A DNA stretch of 64,000 nucleotides from Nostoc sp. PCC 7107 (GTDB lineage: Bacteria > Cyanobacteriota > Cyanobacteriia > Cyanobacteriales > Nostocaceae), in contig NC_019676.1 of assembly GCF_000316625.1 (NCBI RefSeq), forward strand, positions 4,854,501-4,918,500, in the 5' to 3' direction. The notes under the pieces were generated by a model. It worked only from the letters and a program-made list of their open reading frames with translations, made no database searches and was not told the origin of the DNA. Below, one piece after another: positions 37,026-45,627 of the stretch (positions are counted from its first letter, which is position 1; each line of letters starts with the position of its first letter). Made by a program: the position numbers and the translations under genes.

Positions 37026-37146
37026 ACCTCTTGCACGAATGTTATAAAACACGAATTTTAAGTCTCACGCAAAGGCGCAAAGGCGCAAAGAGTTACAGAA
37101 AATTCACTTGTTTAGTAGGCATAATCTGATTTATGCAAGAGGTCTA
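37023..37146. mobile_element. MITE-like element with 13-bp terminal inverted repeats
   Basis: TAGACCTCTTGCA (37023-37035) and TGCAAGAGGTCTA (37134-37146) are perfect inverted repeats flanking 98 bp. The outer TA on both sides suits a TA target duplication as used by IS630/Tc1-mariner elements. The interior contains the dispersed stretch tctcacgcaaaggcgcaaag. There is no coding sequence inside. Confidence 0.8.
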
Positions 37147-37290
37147 TTGAACCAAATACTTTTAAAACAGCAGAGGAGATGTGAGCGCATTTTCCTCTGC
37201 TATTTATTTACAAAACTTCAAGCGCCCAGACTGCTAGAGTCTGAGCGCTTGAATAATAGGTTGCAGAGAAACTTCTGCGAAGTAGTGAAA

Positions 37291-37653
37291 TTAAGCAGGC
37301 ATCATTTGCATAGAACGGCAGGCTTCAGCACACTTGCGACAAGCTGCGGCACATTCCATCATCTTGGAATCGTCGCGCATTTTTTCACAAGCTATTGCAC
37401 AGCGATCGCACATATCAGCACACAGCATACAAGTGCGTTCTATGAATTCCGAACCACCCATCATCATAGTCATACACATCATACACATCTCTGAGCAATC
37501 GCGCATCATGCTCATCATGCTCATGTCCATGTACATACTGCCTTTGCTCATGCAGTAAGTCATAGTTTCCATACACATTTTATGGCATTCCATACAAGCG
37601 TTCATGCAGGTTTGCATTTCGGAAGTCATGGATTCAGTCATCATCATCATCAT
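37291..37653 (-). CDS. Cys/Met-rich four-helix copper-binding protein (Csp/DUF326-like)
   Basis: 120 residues, exceptionally rich in Met and Cys. Repeated spacings (MNACMECHKMC, CSEMCMMCM, CMLCADMCDRCAIAC, CAAACRKCAEACR) place Cys along one face of four helices, as in bacterial copper-storage proteins (Csp) and DUF326. This predicts high-capacity Cu(I) binding. No signal peptide is present, suggesting a cytoplasmic form. The gene opens with five consecutive ATG codons; AGGAGA about 8 nt before the first fixes the start region. It is isolated between the MITE and a long intergenic stretch. Confidence 0.85.
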   Translation of the reverse strand: MMMMMTESMTSEMQTCMNACMECHKMCMETMTYCMSKGSMYMDMSMMSMMRDCSEMCMMCMTMMMGGSEFIERTCMLCADMCDRCAIACEKMRDDSKMMECAAACRKCAEACRSMQMMPA

Positions 37654-38323
37654 AAGAAAAATCTCCTGATTTTTTGATGCTTTAATAGCGTCCTTTGTAG
37701 GACTTACCTATAACATTAATCTGATATTTTTAAGTGGTCAATAGAGTTATTTATGTCATTTTTTTAAGACATCAATCTCGATAAATTTACCGGAATTACT
37801 AAACAATTCCTCATAAAAAAGTGATGTTTATCGGCAAATGATTTAGAGACTAAGCTTTGAAACAACGGTTGCAAACTAGAGATTTTTGTGAAGATTTCAA
37901 ATCTAGCCAGAAATTTAGTCAGAGTAGTGTGTGCAACTGCCATCTATCCAGAAACTTTGGTTGTTACTTTAGCCAAAGTTTTGGGAATTATATAAATAAT
38001 ACTCTCATAGAGATTGTCAGTTAGATCCATCATGGCTGACTTTGCTGGTCTAATCCACAAATATGCTAGATCACAGCTTAGTTTTCGCTCAAGCATCTAC
38101 CGCAAAGAATATGGCAAAAAAATGAACTCTATTGATTTGTCATTGCCAAAATTACATTCAACCCACGATTGGTAAAGACAGGGGTAAAGCAGGATGACGC
38201 TGGCTCAACGAGGGATTAAACTGTGGGTAATGTCAATCATTTATGGTTAAAAGAGACGCATAAATAAAACTAATGACATTGTTGATTATTCCTAAAGTCT
38301 AATTCTGCTATAAAAAACTACTT
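37654..38323. other. Long intergenic region upstream of adenylate cyclase gene
   Basis: 670 bp with presumed promoters for the divergent copper-protein and cyclase genes. A 47-codon open frame (38032-38175, starting MADFAGLIHKYARS) exists but lacks a ribosome-binding site. No repeat or RNA gene is evident. Confidence 0.45.
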
Positions 38324-40906
38324 ATGACAGTGCATCAACGTGGTGTTGGGGAGACCGCTGATTTAATTATTGGTGTTCACAACCAAGAAAATCAATTACA
38401 ACCCAATTCTGCTCCTGTGGGTGCTCTTGCCAGAAGAAAAGGAACTATTTCTACTTTTCTTGCTCCCCTGACTCAGGATACTTTTAAACAAGTTGTGACT
38501 GAAGTCGAGCATAAGTTACAGATTGTCCATCAAACCCTGTCAATGTTGGATTCTCACGGGTTTGAAACAATCTTGCAAGAAATGTTGCAGTCAATTACCT
38601 TAAAAACAGGGGAATTATTAGGAGCAGACCGGACAACTATATTTTTGTTAGATGAAGAAAAACAAGAACTGTGGTCGATTGTGGCTGCGGGAGAAGGCGA
38701 TCGCTCCTTAGAAATTCGCATCCCCGCCGATAAAGGGATTGCGGGTGAAGTCGCTACCTTAAAACAAGTAGTGAATATTCCCTTTGACTTTTATAACGAC
38801 CCCCGTTCGATATTTGCCCAAGCACAAGAAAAAGTTACAGGCTACCGTACATATACAATGCTGGCTTTGCCACTGTTAAATGAACAAGGGCAGTTAGTGG
38901 CAGTAGTACAGTTACTCAATAAATTAAAGTCAATACATGATGTCAATGCGCCACTAGGCGAGCGAATTGATACCAAAGGTTTTACACACAGCGACGAACA
39001 GTTATTTCAGGAATTTGCCCCTTCGATTCGCTTGATTTTAGAATCATCGCGCTCTTTTTATATGGCGACGCAAAAACAAAGAGCAGCGGCGGCGTTGATG
39101 AAGGCGATTAAGTCTTTGAGTCAAAGCAGTCTGGACTTAGAAGATACCCTGAAGCGGGTAATGGATGAAGCCAAAGAACTGATGAACGCTGATCGCAGTA
39201 CCCTATGGTTAATAGATCGCGATCGCCATGAATTATGGACAAAAATTACTCAAGATGACAGTTCAACTAGGGAGCTACGCGTACCTATCGGTAAAGGTTT
39301 TGCGGGTATGGTTGCGGTATCTGGTAAAACACTGAATATTCCCTTTGACTTGTATGATCATCAAGACTCAGAAACAGCCAAACACATTGACCAGCAAAAT
39401 GGTTATCGTACCTGTAGTTTATTGTGTATGCCAGTGTTTAACGCCGATCAAGAATTGATTGGTGTTACACAATTGGTAAATAAAAAGAAATCTGGGGATT
39501 TTCCGCCTTATAACCCATCTACTTGGCCGAAAGCGCCTGAATGCTTCCAAGCTAGTTTTGACCGCAACGACGAAGATTTCATGGAAGCTTTTAACATTCA
39601 AGCGGGTGTGGCGCTGCAAAATGCTCAATTGTTTGCCACAGTTAAGCAACAAGAACAAATGCAACGGGATATTTTGCGGAGTCTTTCTAATGGTGTAATT
39701 TCTACAGACAAATCAGGTTGTATTATTGCTGCTAATGAAAGTGCGAAACGCTTGCTAGGCTTAGAATCAGAAGACCGTTTAGAAGGTAAATTAATTAATG
39801 AAGCGATCGCCATTAAAGAAGGCGACTTTAGCAAATGGTGTCAAGATGCTTTACAGGGAGATGATATCAAACGCCGCCAACAATATTATCCTGACCGCAC
39901 ACTCGTAAATACAGATACTGAACAGCACAGTATTAATCTATCAATTAATTCCATTGCTGATGCCAGCGACCAACAGCAAGTACGCGGCGCGTTGGTGGTG
40001 ATGGAAGACATTAGTGATGAGAAACGCCTCAAAAGTACCATGTACCGCTACATGACTCAGGAATTAGCGGAAGAATTACTCAAATTAGATGATGCCAAAC
40101 TAGGCGGCGATCGCAAAGAAGTTTCCATTTTATTCTCTGATATTCGCGGCTATACCACTTTGACAGAAAACCTGGAAGCAGAAGAAGTGGTGAGTATGCT
40201 TAATGAATATTTTGAGTCAATGGTAGAAGCCGTTTTTAATCACAAAGGTACTCTCGATAAATACATCGGTGATGCCATTATGGCTGTGTTTGGTTCTCCT
40301 CTACCTTTAGAAGATCACGCTTGGATGGCTGTACAAACATCCGTAGAAATGCGCCATCGCTTGCACGACTTTAACCAACGTCGCTACGCAGCTAATAAAC
40401 CCAGAATTAATATTGGCATTGGGATCAATTCCGATACAGTAATTAGTGGCAACATTGGCTCAAGTAAGCGGATGGAATTTACCGCCATTGGTGATGGTGT
40501 TAACCTCGGTTCCCGCTTAGAAAGTGTCAGCAAACAATACGGTTGTGACATTATTCTGAGTGATAACACTTTTAAACCCTGCCAAGAATATATTTGGGCG
40601 AGAGAGTTAGATTACATTCGCGTTAAAGGTAGAAACGAGCCAGTATCTATATATGAATTAGTGGGTTTACGTACTGACCCCATTCCTAGCGAAAAATTGC
40701 AAGTTATTGAACACTATCACAAAGGGCGTAAATATTACCTCAAGCGTGAGTTTACTTATGCTAGGGCTGAATTTGCCAAGGTTTTAGCTTATGACAACCA
40801 AGATAAAGCCGCGATGTTACATCTTTTGCGTTGTCAGCATTGGCTACAATCACCACCAACTGAGTTCGATTGGGATGACGGTGTTTGGACATTTAATGAG
40901 AAGTAA
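38324..40906 (+). CDS. cyaB: GAF-GAF-PAS class III adenylate cyclase (CyaB type)
   Basis: 860 residues, the length and layout of Anabaena CyaB1/CyaB2: GAF-A (about 65-235), GAF-B (about 255-425), PAS (about 440-555), class III cyclase domain (about 590-770) and a C-terminal TPR-like tail. GAF domains show the NKFDE cyclic-nucleotide signature (NK ... FTHSDE and NK ... FDRNDE); in Anabaena the GAF domains bind cAMP and activate the enzyme. The cyclase domain has metal-binding FSDIRGYT and GDAIMAVFG, with Lys646 in DKYIGD and Thr720 in EFTAIGD, the Lys/Thr adenine-recognition pair described for CyaB1. Which of the two paralogues it represents cannot be settled here. Confidence 0.94.
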   Translation: MTVHQRGVGETADLIIGVHNQENQLQPNSAPVGALARRKGTISTFLAPLTQDTFKQVVTEVEHKLQIVHQTLSMLDSHGFETILQEMLQSITLKTGELLGADRTTIFLLDEEKQELWSIVAAGEGDRSLEIRIPADKGIAGEVATLKQVVNIPFDFYNDPRSIFAQAQEKVTGYRTYTMLALPLLNEQGQLVAVVQLLNKLKSIHDVNAPLGERIDTKGFTHSDEQLFQEFAPSIRLILESSRSFYMATQKQRAAAALMKAIKSLSQSSLDLEDTLKRVMDEAKELMNADRSTLWLIDRDRHELWTKITQDDSSTRELRVPIGKGFAGMVAVSGKTLNIPFDLYDHQDSETAKHIDQQNGYRTCSLLCMPVFNADQELIGVTQLVNKKKSGDFPPYNPSTWPKAPECFQASFDRNDEDFMEAFNIQAGVALQNAQLFATVKQQEQMQRDILRSLSNGVISTDKSGCIIAANESAKRLLGLESEDRLEGKLINEAIAIKEGDFSKWCQDALQGDDIKRRQQYYPDRTLVNTDTEQHSINLSINSIADASDQQQVRGALVVMEDISDEKRLKSTMYRYMTQELAEELLKLDDAKLGGDRKEVSILFSDIRGYTTLTENLEAEEVVSMLNEYFESMVEAVFNHKGTLDKYIGDAIMAVFGSPLPLEDHAWMAVQTSVEMRHRLHDFNQRRYAANKPRINIGIGINSDTVISGNIGSSKRMEFTAIGDGVNLGSRLESVSKQYGCDIILSDNTFKPCQEYIWARELDYIRVKGRNEPVSIYELVGLRTDPIPSEKLQVIEHYHKGRKYYLKREFTYARAEFAKVLAYDNQDKAAMLHLLRCQHWLQSPPTEFDWDDGVWTFNEK

Positions 40907-40936
40907 ACAAGCTGTGTGATCAACAAAAATAGCTGA

Positions 40937-41530
40937 CTACGGCCAAATACCATAAAATCCCCTGGGGCGAAACCATGAATCACTGTGGTTGTAAAAATGT
41001 AATCTGCCATAACCTAAAAATTGACCGTGAGATTTTTCTCCAGGGGGAAAAGCTGTGACTCCAAAGAGATAAACACCAGTAATTCGCGGATTTTGCCAGG
41101 GTTTTAGACCAATTGTGATGGTTTTACCTGGAGACACTGGCGGATCAAATCTTAGGGTGACAGTCCGTGTTTTGCCATCGCCTACTACATTTTGTAATTT
41201 TACCTTCTGTCCTTTACCGGAAGGCTTACCTTCAAAAGCCACACTATCGTTCAAATCAAAGCGAATATTATCTACTCCCTCATGCTGATTAATCGCTAGA
41301 CTTTGTAGCGGTTCTCCAGCATTTTCTGGCAAGCTGATTGTAAAATAATATGTCGCACCCCATGCGTATACCTCATTGTAGGTAGTGATTGTATTCACTA
41401 GACGCGGTGGTTGTGCAAAATACACTGTGCCATCTTGTAATTGAATGGCAGAACTTGGCGATAGAAGGTATCCATTGATTAAGGTTATGCTGGCGATCGC
41501 AGCGCCTAACAACACTCTAGAACGCATCAC
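40937..41530 (-). CDS. DUF2808 secreted protein
   Basis: 197 residues. A signal peptide (LLGAAIASITLINGYLLSPSSA) precedes a beta-rich domain with the DUF2808 pattern: YYFTISLPENAGEPLQSLAINQHEGVDNIRFDL, PPVSPGKTITIGLKPWQNPR and GVYLFGVTAFPPGE. The family is nearly restricted to cyanobacteria; function unknown, probably an envelope protein. Convergent with the adenylate cyclase gene with only about 30 bp between stops. Confidence 0.88.
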   Translation of the reverse strand: MMRSRVLLGAAIASITLINGYLLSPSSAIQLQDGTVYFAQPPRLVNTITTYNEVYAWGATYYFTISLPENAGEPLQSLAINQHEGVDNIRFDLNDSVAFEGKPSGKGQKVKLQNVVGDGKTRTVTLRFDPPVSPGKTITIGLKPWQNPRITGVYLFGVTAFPPGEKSHGQFLGYGRLHFYNHSDSWFRPRGFYGIWP

Positions 41531-41803
41531 TTTTTTTTGGATGATTACTTAATTAATATTGTATGTTGAGTGCGTCGTGCCTGTATATTTCAGTCATATT
41601 CAGTTATAAACAAGCACAACAATAGATGTTTTTATTAAAGGTATTTGACTATTTACCTTTGGAAATAAATTTTATTTTTTACCTTTTGTTACATTTTTAT
41701 TCTCCTAGTTAATACTAATTTGTAAAAGTTAATTGATATTTGTTGTCAAAGTCACTCTTTAAGTTAGAAACTAAGAGTAAAAGAGCAGTAATTATTTTGT
41801 ATT

Positions 41804-42295
41804 ATGAATACACTTGCTACAGTTGCATTCAAGCGGTCAATTTGGCAACCCGCCATTATATTGACCTTGGGTTTTTGGTTAAGTACTAGTGTAATTTTAG
41901 ATTGGGTAATAATGCCTACCCTTTATCTTTCTGGCATGATGACCGAAGCTAGTTTTACTACAGCTGGCTATGCAATTTTTTGGAATTTTAATCGGATAGA
42001 ATTGTTATCTGCTGCGGTAATTTTAACTGGTGTATTGGCTTTGAGTAAAACCAAGCATAACTGGCATCCTAACACCATTGTTTTTGCTATCATCTTGCTC
42101 ACAGTCTCTCTGCTAGAAACTTACTTTTTAACTCCGAATATGTGCGCTACTGGAATTCATCTCAATTTGTTTGAAACAGCTACAGTTCCAGCATCAATGG
42201 ATTTACTACACGGCGGTTACTGGATATTAGACGTAGTTAAGCTTGTGACTGGGGGAATGTTGTTAAGCCAATGCTGGCGGATACAAGTTGAATAA
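41804..42295 (+). CDS. Hypothetical four-helix membrane protein
   Basis: 163 residues with four hydrophobic segments (about 15-35, 60-78, 86-104 and 140-155). The sequence has conserved polar residues in its loops (FNRIELLSA, LLETYFLTP, LLHGGYWILDVVKL) suggestive of a DUF4149-like membrane fold. I cannot assign a function. It is convergent with the manganese exporter pair across a terminator hairpin. Confidence 0.68.
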   Translation: MNTLATVAFKRSIWQPAIILTLGFWLSTSVILDWVIMPTLYLSGMMTEASFTTAGYAIFWNFNRIELLSAAVILTGVLALSKTKHNWHPNTIVFAIILLTVSLLETYFLTPNMCATGIHLNLFETATVPASMDLLHGGYWILDVVKLVTGGMLLSQCWRIQVE

Positions 42296-42377
42296 ATAAA
42301 GATAATTGGGAGTAGGAAAAATAAAACTTCTCCACCGTTGCTGATTGAAGACTTGTTACAAAAATTGAATGTGAAAA

Positions 42378-42416
42378 AACCCCAGTTTTTGAGAAAAGCT
42401 GGGGTTCTCATTTTTC
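42378..42416. terminator. Terminator hairpin between convergent genes
   Basis: AACCCCAG (42378-42385) pairs with CTGGGGTT (42399-42406). There is a T run on the plus side (tcattttt) and an A run before it that gives a T run on the minus strand, so it can serve both flanking genes. Confidence 0.8.
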
Positions 42417-42425
42417 AGTAATAAT

Positions 42426-42728
42426 TTAAGGTGTTGGTTCCGAGTCTGGCGATTCTTCTTTGTTAAAAAACAATAACCTTGCAGCTAGGATGGCAAAACC
42501 CACAGCCGCGATCGCTTTTAATATCCGTGTAGGTAATAATTCTGATACCGCACCCCCAGCTAATGCACCTAAAAGGCTGGTTAACAATAGTGCGCCTGCT
42601 GTACCAAAAAATATAGCCTTTTGAGATTGACCACGGCTAGAAAGTGCGATCGCCGCTAATTGGCTTTTGTCGCCTAATTCTGATAAAAAAACTGTAATAA
42701 AGCTTATTCCTAAAAGATGCCAATCCAT
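42426..42728 (-). CDS. Half-size UPF0016/GDT1 family cation exporter, second member
   Basis: 100 residues, three membrane helices. It carries the family motif FLSELGDKSQLAAIALSS (ExGDKS) and a C-terminal helix pair. UPF0016/GDT1 proteins export Mn2+ (Synechocystis Mnx) or Ca2+; full-length forms have two such motifs, and this protein has one, so it must pair with a partner. The gene upstream encodes the other half. Two-gene 'hemi' manganese exchangers (Hmx1/Hmx2) are known from Anabaena. The open frame extends to 42938, but the ATG at 42728 gives the usual start. Confidence 0.88.
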   Translation of the reverse strand: MDWHLLGISFITVFLSELGDKSQLAAIALSSRGQSQKAIFFGTAGALLLTSLLGALAGGAVSELLPTRILKAIAAVGFAILAARLLFFNKEESPDSEPTP

Positions 42729-42766
42729 AAATTTAGAGAGAGTAGGGAATAAATAGGGAATGTAAA

Positions 42767-43159
42767 CTAACCTTGCAATACATCCCAAAACAGCATCACT
42801 GAAATTAACAGCAACATGACTCCGGCTGATTTTTCTACAGTTTTGGGACTGAGGCGGTTTGATATCCAACTTCCCAACAGTACACCTAGCAAACTTGTTG
42901 TGATTAGCGCAGCCCCTGAACCTAGAAAAACTAACCAAGGTGCGTGAGATTCTGCACTCATTAATAAAGTCGATAGCTGGGTTTTATCACCGATTTCTGC
43001 GAGAAATATCGTCACGAATGTTGTGCTAAAAACAACAAACGCTGATTCCCGCTTTTTGGGACTTTCAGTAATTAGAGTAGTGAGCTGAGATGTAGTATCT
43101 TCTTTTAATTCTGGCAGGTCTTTCGCAGAAATAGCTACGGGTGCAGTGTCGAGTTTCAC
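42767..43159 (-). CDS. Half-size UPF0016/GDT1 family cation exporter, first member
   Basis: 130 residues. A polar 38-residue N-terminal extension is followed by three membrane helices with the motif FLAEIGDKTQLSTLLMSA (ExGDKT), and GVLLGSWISNRLSPKTVEKSAGVMLLLISVMLFW at the end. It complements the downstream half-protein 38 bp away, and together they make one six-helix exporter, probably for manganese. The start is GTG at 43159 with a weak ribosome-binding site; a start closer to the first helix cannot be ruled out. Confidence 0.86.
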   Translation of the reverse strand: MKLDTAPVAISAKDLPELKEDTTSQLTTLITESPKKRESAFVVFSTTFVTIFLAEIGDKTQLSTLLMSAESHAPWLVFLGSGAALITTSLLGVLLGSWISNRLSPKTVEKSAGVMLLLISVMLFWDVLQG

Positions 43160-43425
43160 AGGCAGTATTTTTTTACTAGGAATTTTTCATATTTCTCTCA
43201 TTTTCTCAGATAGTTGTCATAAATTGCAACTGTATCGCCAAAAATGTAATTATCTTGTGAATTTTTGAGTTAAGCCAATTCTCTGGCAGTAACAAAATGG
43301 CTAAAGCTATCAGCTTCTTATTCCTCGGCCATATCTTGCTACTTATCAATTCTCCAAAACTAAGCAGTAGAGGCAAATTCGGAAACCCTGATATAGTCTG
43401 ACTTTCCTGATGTTGAATTTTGGAT
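43160..43425. other. Intergenic region between manganese exporter and the four-gene cassette
   Basis: AT-rich with no credible open frame. It marks the left boundary of the cassette that begins at 43543; no inverted repeats or tRNA suggesting an integration site were seen. Confidence 0.4.
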
Positions 43426-43481
43426 TGACAAAACCTGACAAAATTGACATTTTTTCAAAAGAGTTAACTTAAGAATTGACA
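43426..43481 (+). promoter_or_regulatory. Candidate promoter/operator with phased TGACA repeats
   Basis: TGACA occurs at 43426, 43436, 43445 and 43477, roughly 10, 9 and 32 bp apart, close to whole turns of the helix. Two of these are part of TTGACA, matching a -35 hexamer, but -10 elements are weak. The repeats lie 60-115 bp upstream of the first cassette gene and could be bound by the cassette's own XRE-type regulator. This is inference only. Confidence 0.35.
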
Positions 43482-43542
43482 TTGTTAAATAAATGAACTA
43501 GCCTATTCATAGAAGCAAGCTCTGAGCTTTGGAGGTCAGATC

Positions 43543-44172
43543 ATGCCTGACGGAGATAAATTTCACAGTCGCCTTTCATGGCGTTATCAGGAGGCTTACC
43601 GAGACCTCTGTGAAAGAAAGTTTGACAGCAGCGAAATTGTATGGACTGTGAAAAAGGCGCTTTTGCAGGATATCAAGAAAAGCTATGGTGATCAGCCTGT
43701 TAAATACGCCAAGCGATTGGGAGAAATGTTACAAGGGGCTATCAAAAATGCTGGTAATAATAGCTTTGTGGACTGGGCTACTTTAAGTAAGGATATTGAT
43801 CGACAGGTAGGACAAACCGAACTTAAATATTATGAGAAAGGATTACTCCTTCGTGCTGCTAAGGCTGTACTCAATCAGTTTCGTTATAACCGGAGAGTAG
43901 ACACCAGTAATTTCCCAGAAGCTGTTGTGGGGCAGTTTTTCCTAGAAATTTACAAGTCAAATTTTGAGGAACGTATTCCTTTGACCCCCAATCATTATGC
44001 TGATCTTGATCGCATTACTGTTATGGAATGTGTTGAAGCAATCAATCCAGAGATTTCGGTTGAGATCAGCAAATGGGCGAAGAAGGCTACTCTGGATGAA
44101 GATGTAAAAAAGCTGCGGCGTTCTCCACGCCAGAAGGTGAAAGAGATAGACCTTGAGGAGAATCTGCTATGA
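43543..44172 (+). CDS. Cassette gene 1: unrecognised helical protein
   Basis: 209 residues, soluble, predicted mostly helical, with many charged residues. Recognisable features are limited: YQEAYRDLCERKF near the start, a helical middle (LLLRAAKAVLNQFRYNRR) and a basic C-terminal tail (KLRRSPRQKVKEID). I do not recognise a family. A strong GGAGGTC lies 5 nt before the ATG. The stop overlaps the start of the QueC-like gene by ATGA, so translation is probably coupled. It may be the scaffold or protein substrate of the cassette, which is a guess from position. Confidence 0.8.
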   Translation: MPDGDKFHSRLSWRYQEAYRDLCERKFDSSEIVWTVKKALLQDIKKSYGDQPVKYAKRLGEMLQGAIKNAGNNSFVDWATLSKDIDRQVGQTELKYYEKGLLLRAAKAVLNQFRYNRRVDTSNFPEAVVGQFFLEIYKSNFEERIPLTPNHYADLDRITVMECVEAINPEISVEISKWAKKATLDEDVKKLRRSPRQKVKEIDLEENLL

Positions 44173-45596
44173 ACTATGAACCGTCAACTGAGCAGAAACT
44201 TCAAAACAGCGATCGCAGAAACTACACCTTAAAATTCAGCCCTGTGTCAAACAATAACGGATCAGTACGCTTCATCGATCACTCTCAAGGTAAAGAACGA
44301 ACTGTTGGCATTAATGTGGTTGATCAAGTGTTTGAAAATCGGGTTCAGGCAGAGTTTCCAGCGATTATTGCTGATATTATTGACCTCGCCGTAGCAATCC
44401 ACGCATCAGACCGCCTCGCGCCCCAAAATTTGAACGAGAAGGAGCGTCAACTTCATGTCATCCTGCCAGTACGTCATCCAGAATTGCTGAGTGCTGAACC
44501 ATTTCAAACTAAGTTGAAAGAACTACTTGAATGGGCAACTGGAAGCCAATGGGTTTTCGAGTTTCAAAAACGGGAAGTACTTGCACGCTCTGTTGAGCAA
44601 CAATTACTTTTTGGAACAGAATCTAGAGGATATGAAGTGGTACTGTGGAGTGGTGGACTAGATGCTCTTGCAGGTCTGTACACTCGCCTGAAGATGTATC
44701 CAGAAAAGCGATTTGCATTGTTTGGAACTGGCAGCAACTTTAATGTCTATGACCTTCAAAAAAAGATAGCAAAAGAAGCTCAATTTATCTTCCCCAGACG
44801 TTGCGCTCTTTTCCGTCTCCCAATTACTTGGCAGGAAAGTTGCTCACAGCAAGAGAAAAGGAAGAAGAACAAGTTTTCCCGTGCGCGAGGTGTTGTGTTT
44901 ACACTACTTGGTGCTGCGTGCGCCTATCTTATGGGTCAAAGGATTCTCTGTGTTTATGAGAATGGGATGGGGGCGATTAATCTTTTTTACCGCGCATCTG
45001 CTGTAGGACTGGATCACACGCGATCTGTTCACCCACTAACTTTGCTGATGGTAGGTGACGTTATTTCAGAACTTTTAGGAGAAAAATTCCAGGTACAGAA
45101 CCCATTTCTGTTTTGGACTAAAGCTCAAATGTGCAAAGCATTGACTGAAGATGGAAGAAACGACCTAGCATCGCTAACCATGTCATGCGATAGTAAACAC
45201 CGTAAGTCTCAGCAGCCCACACAGTGTGGTTATTGCTCCTCCTGTCTTTTGAGGCGACAAGCCCTTGCCGCAGCTAACATAGAAGATAAGACTCCTTACA
45301 TAGTGCTTCATGAAAAACGCTCAGATAAGGATCGGAGTGAGGCTTTCCTGAATATGCGTGAGCAAGTCCGCATCCTCAATAATCTACTCAGTGTCTCAGG
45401 TGAAATTAGTTATCAGTGGGAAGCTTTGACCAGAAGGTTTTCAGATTTGGAAGATATAGTTGATCGAACTGCTGCTGCTGAAAACCTATTACCCTTGGAT
45501 ATGCGGAGTCGGCTGATTCAGCTTTATCAAAGCTACGTTGCTGAATGGGATACTGTGGAATCCCGAATTTCAAGCGGCTTTTTGAATAATGCTTAG
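44169..45596 (+). CDS. Cassette gene 2: QueC/QatC-like ATP-pyrophosphatase
   Basis: 475 residues, about twice the size of housekeeping QueC. Residues 1-150 are an extra N-terminal domain (IIADIIDLAVAIHASDRLAP ... LHVILPV). The PP-loop is LWSGGLDALAG (residues 159-169), and the C-terminal zinc site is Cys340 then CGYCSSC (Cys353, 356, 359), as in QueC. QueC makes 7-cyano-7-deazaguanine, but this large form with an N-terminal domain resembles QatC and Cap9 proteins of the Qat and type IV CBASS defence systems. Those are linked to deazaguanine-based modification of protein partners. Here it is flanked by a regulator and a PIN protein, which differs from both. Confidence 0.88.
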   Translation: MNYEPSTEQKLQNSDRRNYTLKFSPVSNNNGSVRFIDHSQGKERTVGINVVDQVFENRVQAEFPAIIADIIDLAVAIHASDRLAPQNLNEKERQLHVILPVRHPELLSAEPFQTKLKELLEWATGSQWVFEFQKREVLARSVEQQLLFGTESRGYEVVLWSGGLDALAGLYTRLKMYPEKRFALFGTGSNFNVYDLQKKIAKEAQFIFPRRCALFRLPITWQESCSQQEKRKKNKFSRARGVVFTLLGAACAYLMGQRILCVYENGMGAINLFYRASAVGLDHTRSVHPLTLLMVGDVISELLGEKFQVQNPFLFWTKAQMCKALTEDGRNDLASLTMSCDSKHRKSQQPTQCGYCSSCLLRRQALAAANIEDKTPYIVLHEKRSDKDRSEAFLNMREQVRILNNLLSVSGEISYQWEALTRRFSDLEDIVDRTAAAENLLPLDMRSRLIQLYQSYVAEWDTVESRISSGFLNNA

Positions 45597-45627
45597 TCAC
45601 AGATCAACACGCTTGAGGGAAAATGTT

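Noticed and set aside
38032-38175. 47-residue frame upstream of the adenylate cyclase
   Set aside because: No ribosome-binding site and no recognisable family; kept only as a note in the intergenic entry.
42729-42938. N-terminal extension of the second manganese exporter half
   Set aside because: It overlaps the first half-gene in another frame and is Cys/basic-rich, unlike the family; the ATG at 42728 fits the family start.
44169-45596. Housekeeping queC for queuosine synthesis
   Set aside because: The protein is about twice as long as QueC, has an extra N-terminal domain, and no queD, queE or queF is nearby.
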